A DNA stretch of 54,314 bases, taken from Microbacterium aerolatum. GTDB taxonomy: Bacteria; Actinomycetota; Actinomycetes; Actinomycetales; Microbacteriaceae. The notes beneath the pieces were generated by a model that worked only from the letters and a program-made list of their open reading frames with translations, did not search any database and had not been told where the DNA came from. The position numbers were made by a program, and so were the translations under genes. Positions 6,680 to 14,900 of this stretch are shown here, piece by piece. Where the stretch lies: positions 1 to 54,314 of the forward strand of contig NZ_BJUW01000018.1 in assembly GCF_007988825.1 (NCBI RefSeq), in the 5' to 3' direction. The first letter of the stretch is position 1, and every line of letters starts with the position of its first letter.

Positions 6680-7906
6680 ATGCGATGGCACAACGACCCG
6701 AGTTGGCTCATAGACGATCCTGAGCACCGGCGGATGCTGTCGCGCGAGGCGGATCGTCTGCGGAGCTTCTTCGCCCAGCCTTCTGGATGGAAGCGATACG
6801 GCTGGCGCCGATTCGACGGTTCGGTCGATGCGGAGCGACCGCTGGAGCTGTACAGCGTCGCTCGGCTCGTGCACTCCTTCGGCGTCGCGCGGATGCTGGG
6901 TGACGAGCAGGCCGGCACCTGGGGCGCCGAAGGCATGGCGCTGCTGCTGTCGTCATTCGTCGACCGGCGCGGCGGCTTCTTCGATGTCGTGGCGCCGGAC
7001 GGTTCGCCCGTCTCTGACCGACGCGGCGCCTACGGGCATGCGTTCGCCCTGCTGGCGGGTGCGACTGCGGTTCAGGCCGACCTGCCACACGGGGCCGAAC
7101 TGCTCGCCCGTGCTCGAGACGCGATCGACGACCTCTTCTGGGACGAAGGCACGGGTGCCGCGGTCGATGAAGTCGATTCGCAGGGGACACCTCTGTCTGA
7201 CTACCGGGGGCAGAACGCGAACATGCACCTGACCGAAGCGTTCCTCGCGTGCTTCGAGCTCACGGGAGAGGTCGAGTTCTTGACGCGGGCGCGCCTACTT
7301 GCTGAGCGCTTCGTGATCAGGGGTGCCACCCCACGCGAATGGCGGGTGCCGGAGCACTACACCAGCGACTGGGAGGTCGACGAGGCGTACGGCCACGAGA
7401 AGCCTCTCGATCAGTTTCGTCCCTTCGGCGTGATGCCGGGACATGGCCTCGAGTGGTCGCGGTTGATCCTCGGCATAGCCGCCCACGATTCGAGCTTCGA
7501 CCGTGCCGACGAGGCCGCACGCGGTCTGTTCGCCCGCGCCGTGCAGGACGGGTGGGATGAAGACAACGGCGGTCTGAACTACACCACCGACTTCCGCGGA
7601 GAGGTCGTAGGGTCCGCGCGGATGCACTGGGTGATTGCAGAAGCGCTCGCAGCGGCCGTGTGGCTCGCGCGCACCACCGGGGACTCGCAGTACGTCCAGT
7701 GGTACCGAAGGTTCTGGGAGTGGACGAACCGGCACGTGATCGATCGCGATGGCGGCTCATGGTGGCATGAACTCGGCGCAGACAATCGTCCGGCATCGCG
7801 CACGTGGCCTGGTAAGCCGGACCTGTACCACGCCTACCAGGCCGTTCTCAGCGCGCGGCTGCGGCGGCCAACTGGGTTCGCCGCCGCCGCGCGCCACGAC
7901 CTCTAG
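6680..7906 (+). CDS. AGE-family sugar isomerase/epimerase
   Basis: A cytoplasmic enzyme of the N-acylglucosamine 2-epimerase superfamily, 408 residues, with an (alpha/alpha)6 barrel. Sequence signs are RRGGFFDVVAPDG, RGAYGHAFALLAGA, NMHLTEAFLACFELTG, KPLDQFRPFGVMPGHGLEWS and SARMHWVIAEALAAA; the conserved His residues in YGHAF, NMHLTEAF, PGHGLEW and RMHWV fit the catalytic set of mannose and sulfoquinovose isomerases of the YihS/ManI type. In this locus it most likely converts mannose to fructose, though epimerisation of another sugar cannot be excluded. The ATG at 6680 has GGGAG upstream; a GTG at 6647 overlapping the permease stop is an alternative. A GC-rich hairpin in the last codons may serve as a transcription stop. 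Confidence 0.87.
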   Translation: MRWHNDPSWLIDDPEHRRMLSREADRLRSFFAQPSGWKRYGWRRFDGSVDAERPLELYSVARLVHSFGVARMLGDEQAGTWGAEGMALLLSSFVDRRGGFFDVVAPDGSPVSDRRGAYGHAFALLAGATAVQADLPHGAELLARARDAIDDLFWDEGTGAAVDEVDSQGTPLSDYRGQNANMHLTEAFLACFELTGEVEFLTRARLLAERFVIRGATPREWRVPEHYTSDWEVDEAYGHEKPLDQFRPFGVMPGHGLEWSRLILGIAAHDSSFDRADEAARGLFARAVQDGWDEDNGGLNYTTDFRGEVVGSARMHWVIAEALAAAVWLARTTGDSQYVQWYRRFWEWTNRHVIDRDGGSWWHELGADNRPASRTWPGKPDLYHAYQAVLSARLRRPTGFAAAARHDL

Positions 7907-7937
7907 AGCTTCGACCGTAGGTGGCCCAGCCGAGCCC

Positions 7938-9752
7938 TCAGCGGTCGCTGGTGCGGGATCCGCGCACGTACGCCTTGATGGTGGCGAGGCGCTCGCTGCG
8001 GGTGCGGTCGGTGCGCTCGATCCGGTACGGGCCGACGGATGCCGGAACGATGAACGTCTCGGCGTAGTGCACGACGAACGGCTCGAACGCCCCGGTGGGG
8101 CTGACGATGCGGGCTTCGTCTCCCTGAACCAGGTTCAGGACGTTCACGGTGCCCTCGGTGTCGTGATCCGCTCCCTGAGTGAACCAGTGCCGGCGGGTCT
8201 CGATGAACTCGAGTTCGTGCAGGCCTGTGCGCTCTTCGACGACGTCACCGTCGGTTCGCAGGGTCTCGACCTGGTCGAGCAGCTGCTCGTGCACCCACTC
8301 GGTGTCGCGATCCCACTGGATGTTCTTCACACCGTGGTCGAGGTGCACCGGGCGGGGGATGCCGTCGAGCCCGACGCGTCCCCAGTCCCAGAGCTTGAAC
8401 GTGAAGGTCGAGGGTGTGGCTGAGATCTCGAGAACCATCGAGTTCGCGCCGGAGCAGTGGATGGTGCCGGCCGGGATCGCGAAGTGGTCGTGCTTTCGAG
8501 CGGGGAAGGAGTTGATGTACTTCTCTGCGGGGAAGGGCGCGCCGCCTTCCTGCGCTGCGGTGAGGTCATCGACCATCTGCTGCTGGTCGATGCCGGTCTT
8601 GGTCCCGAGGAACACCACGGCGTCGTCGTCGGCGTCGAGCATGTAGTAGCTCTCGTCCTGCGTGTAGGCCATCCCGAAGGTGTCGCGGATGTAGTCCTGC
8701 AGAGGGTGCACCTGCAGGCTCAGGTTTCCGCCGCCCATGGTGTCGAGGAAGTCGAAGCGGATCGGGAAGTCTGCCCCGAAACGCGAGAAGTTCTTCGCCC
8801 CGAGCAGTTCGATCGGCTGCGCGAACACGAGGTCGATCGAGGGGATCTCGATGACGCCGCCGTCGCCTTCGATGAGCAGTGAGTTCTCCTCGGGCACGCA
8901 GTCGAAGCACCACGCATAGTTGTCCTTCGCAGGGTCCAGCCCGATGAGATTCTTCATCCACTGCCCGCCCCACACCCCGGGGTCGAAGAACGGCACTACG
9001 CGGAACGGCCGCGCCGCGGCATCCTGCAGAGCCTTGCGGAAGGCATCGCCGGTGATCATGCCCGCATCGGGCGAATCGGGATGCGGAACGGCCGGCGCGA
9101 TCGCGTTGCCATCCACGACGAAATCGACGGTGTCGAACAGCTTGCGCTTGTGCCGATCGGCTGTGCGCCACTCGACGTAGAAGCCGCGCTTGTACTTGCG
9201 GAGGCTGTCTTCGCCCGCGTTGTCGGCTCGCCAGTTGGTGGCACCGGCGCGCTGGCGCAGCTGGATCTCCCAGCGGGCCATGTCTACGAGCACCGTGGTC
9301 GAGTTCTCGAGTCCGTCAACGAGCAGGGCGGCGCCCCACCCGACGACCACCGTGGATGCCGTGATGCTTCGGGCCAGCTTCGACAGGCGCTCCGAGTCGT
9401 AGAAGTCACCGAGTGCGAAGTGGCTCATGACGCCCAGCACGCGGTCGTCGGTGAGGTGCGGTGCGATGAGTTGTTCGACCTCGGCGACCGGGAGCGCCGC
9501 GGTCTCGACGTCGACGATGTTCCAGCTGGGAAGAGCTTCGCCGATTTGCGCGGTGAGGGCGGGGATGTCGACGCCCGGGTAGGTGTCGACGAGCAAAGCT
9601 CCCCCGCGGCTGAGAGCCTTCTCGGCCGCCTTCTGCCACGCCTCCGAACCACGTGCGATGCGCTCGCCGCTGGGCAGCGGAACCGTGGGCTGGGTGTCGT
9701 AGCGGCCGCTCTCGGTGCGGTCCTCGTGCATGGCGCTGATCGGCGTGGTCAA
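7938..9752 (-). CDS. Class I mannose-6-phosphate isomerase with extra N-terminal domain
   Basis: The C-terminal two thirds look like a type I phosphomannose isomerase, which interconverts mannose 6-phosphate and fructose 6-phosphate. The zinc cupin signature is visible in GGGNLSLQVHPLQDYIRDTF, with further pieces KHDHFAIPAGTIHCSGANSM and FTFKLWDWGRVGLDG. The first ~200 of 604 residues are an added domain with a uridine-kinase-like outline (SGERIARGSEAWQKAAEKAL, GVMSHFALGDFYDSERLSKL, TTVLVDMARWEI) but no clear P-loop. Typical ManA proteins are 300-400 residues. The start chosen is TTG at 9752, with GCAGGAGA upstream and overlapping the ROK stop; an ATG seven codons later lacks a ribosome site. 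It is co-transcribed with the ROK kinase. Confidence 0.85.
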   Translation of the reverse strand: MTTPISAMHEDRTESGRYDTQPTVPLPSGERIARGSEAWQKAAEKALSRGGALLVDTYPGVDIPALTAQIGEALPSWNIVDVETAALPVAEVEQLIAPHLTDDRVLGVMSHFALGDFYDSERLSKLARSITASTVVVGWGAALLVDGLENSTTVLVDMARWEIQLRQRAGATNWRADNAGEDSLRKYKRGFYVEWRTADRHKRKLFDTVDFVVDGNAIAPAVPHPDSPDAGMITGDAFRKALQDAAARPFRVVPFFDPGVWGGQWMKNLIGLDPAKDNYAWCFDCVPEENSLLIEGDGGVIEIPSIDLVFAQPIELLGAKNFSRFGADFPIRFDFLDTMGGGNLSLQVHPLQDYIRDTFGMAYTQDESYYMLDADDDAVVFLGTKTGIDQQQMVDDLTAAQEGGAPFPAEKYINSFPARKHDHFAIPAGTIHCSGANSMVLEISATPSTFTFKLWDWGRVGLDGIPRPVHLDHGVKNIQWDRDTEWVHEQLLDQVETLRTDGDVVEERTGLHELEFIETRRHWFTQGADHDTEGTVNVLNLVQGDEARIVSPTGAFEPFVVHYAETFIVPASVGPYRIERTDRTRSERLATIKAYVRGSRTSDR

Positions 9753-10654
9753 TGTGTCTCCTGCTCTTCTGGTGTCTGAGGGGGCGCGTTGCGGGCGAGT
9801 GTGCTCAGCCCGCGGGCGACGGAGTATTCGGGTTCGGGCGGGACGATGAAACGAGGCGCTGTCACCGAGGACCAGAGGTGCTCGCGCACGTAGGTCTCGA
9901 TCGGTGCGCGAACGGCATCTCCGGCGCGAAGGACGCCACCGGAGAGGATGACGACCGACGGGTCGTACATGTGGATCAGCGTGACGACGGTTGCGCCCCA
10001 CACATCCAGAAAGCCTTCGCGGATCTCGGTGTGGTCGTCCGAGCGGAACAGATCCTTGACCGATAGCCCTTCGCGGATAGTTGATTGACCGGCCGAGCTC
10101 AAAGCCCACGCGCTCGCCAGCGCCTCGCCGCATCCGACGTTCCCGCATGGACAGGCCGGCCCGTGAATGTCGACTGTGACGTGTCCGCCCAGGATTCCGG
10201 CGTGACCGGTCCGTCCTCGAAGCCCGACACCATCGATCATCGCCGCAGTGCCGATGCCGGTGCCGAGCGTGACGAGCACGGCGTCCCGTTCACCGGCGGC
10301 CGACCCGGTGGAGGTCTCGCCGATCAGAGCGGCGCGGGCGTCGTTCTCGACGGCGGCGGGAAGGCCGAGTTGCTCGCGCGCCCAGGTATGCAGGTCGAAG
10401 CCTCGGAGGAAGTCGTACTTGTCGTTGGCATGAAGCATCTGTCCGGATGCCGGATCGACGACGCCGGGGACCGCGATGCCGACGGCGGTCGGGGAAGCAC
10501 CGGTGCGAGCGACGAGTTCACGGGCTGCCGTGCGTGCAGCGATGAGGTCACGGGCGTCTCCGCTGACCGGGACACCCGCAGTGCCGAGAATGCCCCCATC
10601 GTCGATGACGGCGAGTTTGATCTCCGTGCCGCCGAAGTCGATGCACAGCTCCAT
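9749..10654 (-). CDS. ROK-family sugar kinase
   Basis: A 301-residue cytoplasmic sugar kinase of the ROK family. It has the ATP phosphate-binding motif DFGGTEIKLAVIDDGG (residues 6-21), catalytic Asp105 in AVENDARAAL, LGTGIGTAAMIDG, and the zinc motif CPCGNVGC (Cys168, Cys170, Cys175) after GHAGILGGH, where the His residues complete the site. Family members phosphorylate glucose, fructose, mannose or N-acetylmannosamine; this locus suggests mannose or fructose. The ATG at 10654 follows AGGAGGCACGCG. It lies downstream of lacI on the same strand but has its own operator-bearing promoter. Confidence 0.9.
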   Translation of the reverse strand: MELCIDFGGTEIKLAVIDDGGILGTAGVPVSGDARDLIAARTAARELVARTGASPTAVGIAVPGVVDPASGQMLHANDKYDFLRGFDLHTWAREQLGLPAAVENDARAALIGETSTGSAAGERDAVLVTLGTGIGTAAMIDGVGLRGRTGHAGILGGHVTVDIHGPACPCGNVGCGEALASAWALSSAGQSTIREGLSVKDLFRSDDHTEIREGFLDVWGATVVTLIHMYDPSVVILSGGVLRAGDAVRAPIETYVREHLWSSVTAPRFIVPPEPEYSVARGLSTLARNAPPQTPEEQETH

Positions 10655-10674
10655 CGCGTGCCTCCTATCGTTGT

Positions 10675-10707
10675 TGGTAACGTTACCACCCCTGACGGAA
10701 GTGTCAA
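10675..10707 (-). promoter_or_regulatory. Promoter with perfect LacI-type operator for the ROK/manA genes
   Basis: TGGTAACGTTACCA (10675-10688) is a perfect 14-bp palindrome, the best copy in the window. On the minus strand TTGACA (10707-10702) is a consensus -35, and TAACGT, 16 bp downstream and inside the palindrome, is the likely -10. It drives the ROK kinase and the isomerase and would be blocked by the LacI-type repressor encoded just upstream. Confidence 0.87.
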
Positions 10708-10770
10708 ATGTTCCGGGATGCCGTCTCCGGACTCGTCGCGCCAACGTGACGAGTCGTGCCGCAGGCGGTC

Positions 10771-11796
10771 CTATCGCGCGGACATGCGCAATGACACCGG
10801 CAACTCCAGTTCCCGCACCGCGGCATCCTTGCCGTCGGCGTCCAGTCGGTCCAGCAGCAGTCGCGCCGCCGTTCGTCCAAGCTCGCGAGGGTCGTGGTCG
10901 ATGACGCTGAGAGGCACGGGCGAGAGCTCGGCGAGTTCGAAATCGTCGAAGCTCATGAGCTCTGGGAACTCATCGACCGATCGCGACCCGGCATTGATCT
11001 GGTGGTTGATCTCTTTGAGGGCACCGATCGCGTTCCGGTTGTTCGCGCAGAAGATGGCGGTCGGTGGGTTCTCGGTTCGCAGGAGGGCGCGCGTGGCGTC
11101 TCGCGCCTGGTCGACGGTCTGCTGGTTGGTGGCGACGAGTGCGGGGTCGACGGGGATCCCGTGCTCCTCGTGGGCGCGGGCGAAGCCTGCGTAGCGCCGC
11201 TCACCCGTGAAGATAGCCAGGCTGTTGCCGAGATATCCGATGCGGGTGTGACCGCTGTCGAGCAGCGCAGTCGTTCCTTGGAACGCGCCGTCGGTATCGG
11301 CGAGGACGACGCTGTCCACGCCGAGCCCTTCGACGCGACGAGAGGCGAGGACGACAGGCACCCCCTGCGTCTGCGAGTGTTCGAGGTGTCGGGACGCCGT
11401 GCCGGCTGGGACGACGATCAGTCCGTCGACGCGCCGACCGAGGAAGTCGCTCACCAGCGCGGTCTCGCGGGCGGAGTCCTCCGATGTGTTGCCCAGTAGG
11501 ATGCGGCGGCCTGCCAACGCGGCTTCCTCCTCGACGCCGAGGGCGAACGTGCTGTAGTACGGGTTGGCGATGTTGGTGATGGCGACGCCGATGAGGCCGC
11601 TGGTGTGCCCGGGGCGGATGCTGCGCGCGTTCTCGTTGCGGTGATAACCCAGTTCAGCGACGGCATCCATCACCTTCTGCTGCACATCGGGCTTCACGTT
11701 GAGGCCGCCGGAAAGCGTGCGCGAAACCGTCATCGGGCTCACGCCAGCACGCTGTGCGACCTCTTTCACGGTCGGACGATATGGTCGCTCCCCCAT
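10771..11796 (-). CDS. LacI-family repressor of the mannoside locus
   Basis: A 341-residue LacI/GalR-type repressor. The N-terminal helix-turn-helix reads TVKEVAQRAGVSPMTVSRTL (residues 9-28) with the hinge region HRNENARSIRPGHTSGLIGV. The rest is a periplasmic-binding-protein-like sensor domain (ANPYYSTFALGVEEEAALAG through SVIDHDPRELGRTAARLLLD). Four sites resembling the standard TGGTAACGTTACCA operator lie in this locus: before the ABC operon, before the ROK gene, before lacI itself and before the GH92 gene. The repressor most likely senses a mannose-derived sugar; the inducer is not visible. Confidence 0.92.
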   Translation of the reverse strand: MGERPYRPTVKEVAQRAGVSPMTVSRTLSGGLNVKPDVQQKVMDAVAELGYHRNENARSIRPGHTSGLIGVAITNIANPYYSTFALGVEEEAALAGRRILLGNTSEDSARETALVSDFLGRRVDGLIVVPAGTASRHLEHSQTQGVPVVLASRRVEGLGVDSVVLADTDGAFQGTTALLDSGHTRIGYLGNSLAIFTGERRYAGFARAHEEHGIPVDPALVATNQQTVDQARDATRALLRTENPPTAIFCANNRNAIGALKEINHQINAGSRSVDEFPELMSFDDFELAELSPVPLSVIDHDPRELGRTAARLLLDRLDADGKDAAVRELELPVSLRMSAR

Positions 11797-11824
11797 AGTT
11801 GCCTCCGGCTGTGCTCACGCTCTT

Positions 11825-11838
11825 CGGGAACGTTATCA
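11825..11838. promoter_or_regulatory. Weaker LacI operator upstream of lacI
   Basis: CGGGAACGTTATCA keeps the central AACGTT and one good half-site (GTTATCA) of the operator seen elsewhere; the other half is degenerate. It lies 29 bp upstream of the lacI start and may give mild autoregulation. Confidence 0.6.
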
Positions 11839-11880
11839 GGCTCCAAGTCGAGTCGACGTCTGTGCCGCCCGAAAAGACGA

Positions 11881-11914
11881 TTGACGCGCTGTGCAGCGCC
11901 TGATAACGTTACCA
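11881..11914 (+). promoter_or_regulatory. Promoter with LacI-type operator for the GH92 gene
   Basis: TTGACG (11881-11886) and TAACGT (11904-11909), 17 bp apart, form a promoter whose -10 is inside TGATAACGTTACCA (11901-11914). The arrangement repeats that of the ABC and ROK promoters. Confidence 0.82.
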
Positions 11915-11956
11915 ACCGCAGTCACGACGAAGTACTGAGATGCAGGGAGTGCGTTC

Positions 11957-14900
11957 ATGAAATCCCGGAAGCTTGGCATGCAGAATCGGATGCTCGCAGG
12001 CCTGACAGCCGCTGTTCTGACGACCGGGATGCTGGTCGGTGCCGCCGACGCGTCCTTCGCGGCTGCGAGTTCGACGCCGAACCAGGAGCGCGACTACGTC
12101 GGTCTCGTGAACCCATGGGTCGAGGCCGACATCGCACGGTTCTTCTTCTTCCAGTCCGCCAGCAACCCCTTCGGCATGGTGAAGCTGCGTCCGGACACGA
12201 CCACGCACCACGCCCGAGGCACGGGTTACCGCCACAACGAGAACGATGTGAAGGGGTTCAGCCATCTTCACGACTGGCAGCTTTCCGGAGTGCAGGTGAT
12301 GCCCACCTCCGGCGAGAGCGTCAGCAAGCTGGAGGGCGACACGGGATGGCAATCGCACGTCGAGCACGACGACAGCGAGCTCGCCCAGCCCGGTTACCAC
12401 CGGCTGCACCTCGATCGCTACGACATCGATGCCGAGCTGACGACCACCGACCGAGTCGGGATGCACCGCTATACCTACGGCGCGGGTGGGCCGAGCGAGA
12501 TCATCGTCAACCTCGGCGGGGTCCTGGGCGAGGCTGTGATGGACGATGCCCACGTGACGCGCGTCAGCGATCACGAGATCGAGGGCTACGTCAACCAGCA
12601 CGGCGAGCGCTACCCCGGCCGGCATGACACGACCCTGTACTTCAACATCCAGTTCGACACCCCCTTCGACTCCATGGGCGGATGGGCGGATGGTGCCCTG
12701 GTCGCGGATGGTGCGGCGGTCGATGAGGTCACCGGACCGGATTCGGGCGTCTACGTCAACTACGACCATCTCGACGCTGGCGATCAGGTGCAGATGAAGG
12801 TCGCCCTGTCGCTGACCGGCACTGATGGGGCCCGCCGCAACCTCGAGGCGGAGCTGCCTGGATGGGACTTCGACGACGTCAAGGCGGCGTCTCAGGACCG
12901 GTGGAACGAGATGCTGGGCCGGATCGACGTGCAGGGCGGCACCGAGCAGCAGCAGGAGAAGTTCTACACCGACCTGTTCCACGCTCTCTGCGGTCGCAGT
13001 ATCGTCAGCGACGCCGACGGCGCGTACATGGACGACACGTGGAACAACGGCCAGGTCAAGAACATCCCGACGGATGAGAACGGCGACCCGGAGTTCGCCA
13101 TGTACAACTACGACGCCCTGTGGCTGACCCAGTGGAACCTCAACTCGGTGCTGGGCATGGCCTACCCCGAGATCTACTCGAGCATCGTCAAGTCGCAACT
13201 GCAGATGTACGACGACGGCGGGCTTCTTCCGCGGGCGCCTGTGGCGGGAAACTACTCGATGGTGATGACGGGATCACCCATCACCAACTTCATCTCCGGT
13301 GCGTGGAACAAGGGCATTCGCGACTTCGACATCGACAAGGCCTTCGACGCGATGCTCGATGCCCAGTCGTTGGGAGGCCTGTACGACAAGGCGTCGTCCG
13401 ACTATCTCAACTGGGGCACCGGCGGCAACCGCTCGTACCTCGATCTGGGATATGTGGCCAACGGAGCAACAGGCCAGAGCGCGGGCCAGACACTCGAGTA
13501 CGCGCACCAGGATTGGGTGCTAGGACAGCTCGCGACTCAGCTCGACAAGCAGGGCATCAACGCGTCGCAGTTCGCCACCGCGACGGCATCCTCTCAGCTC
13601 GATGACAAGCATGCCGCGGAGCGCGCCGTGGACGGCCGGCCGCTGCGGGCACCGACCGACGTGGAGTGGCGCTCGAGCGGCGAGCAGAACCCCTGGGTCG
13701 AACTGGCATGGGACGAGCCGCGCACCATCGATCACGTCGTCCTCAACGACCTCGCGGATCCGGACGACAACGCGCGTGCCGGCGAGCTCCTCTTCAGCGA
13801 CGGCAGCAGCGTCGCGGTCGACGATATCCCCGCCGACGGGAGCGACAAGGTCGTGGAGTTCGACCCTCGGACCGTCGACTCCGTGCGGTTCACCGCGACC
13901 GGCGGCGAGGGCGAGAACGTCGGGCTCAGCGAGATCGAGGCGTGGGATGACACGGGTCTCGGCGACTACCTCACCGAACGGTCACAGAACTGGCGCAACG
14001 TCTTCGACGAGGAGGTCGGGTTCGCCCGTGCTCGCAACGCCGACGGCAGCTGGCGGGCGAATTTCGATCCGATGTCGTCCAGCGGCTTCAACCAGGCGAA
14101 CTCGTGGCAGTCGACCTGGTTCACCACGCACGACGTGATGGGCCTGGCCAACGAGATGGGCGGCGAGGCGGCCTACGCCGACAAGCTCAACTACGCGTTC
14201 GAGCAGTCCGGGATGGGCCAGTACATCGGCGGGTATGGTGACAGCGCCGTCAATTACGGGAATCAGCCCGGCCTTGAGATGGCGCACCTCTTCAACTACG
14301 TGGGCTATCCGTGGCTTTCGCAGAAGTGGGTGCGTGAGATCAAGGAAGAGGTCTACGGGTCGACGGCGACCGACGACGGGTACGGACACCACGACGAAGA
14401 CCAGGGCCAGATGGGGGCTCTCAGCGCGTTGATGGCGATGGGGCTGTTCGAGGTCACTGGCGCCGGACTGGAGAATCCGGTCTACGACATCACGTCTCCG
14501 GTATTCGACGAGATCACGATCACGCTGGATCGCGACTACTACGAAGGTGAAGAGTTCCGGATCGTCACGCACGACAACTCGGCCGAGAACCTCTACATCC
14601 AGAGCGCCGAGTTGAATGGCCAACGCCTCGACAACGCGTGGTTCGGCCATGACGAGTTCGCAGCCGGCGGGACACTCGAGCTGTGGATGGGCGCGGAGCC
14701 GAACAAGAGCTGGGGCGTCGACGAACTGCCGCCATCCGAGTCGGCATCCGAGGGCAAGCAACCCGTGTTCGCCTCCGACATCGAGCTCGCGGGGCCTGAC
14801 CAGATCGCCGAGCCGTACAGCTCGACCGCGTACGACGCGACGGTCACCCCCGACGACACCCTGCTCAAGGAGGTCTACTGGTCGGTGACCGAGCCGGACG

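Noticed and set aside
7861..7893. Intrinsic terminator after the AGE gene
   Set aside because: A GC-rich hairpin exists but lies in the coding end and has no U-run; it is noted in the gene entry only.
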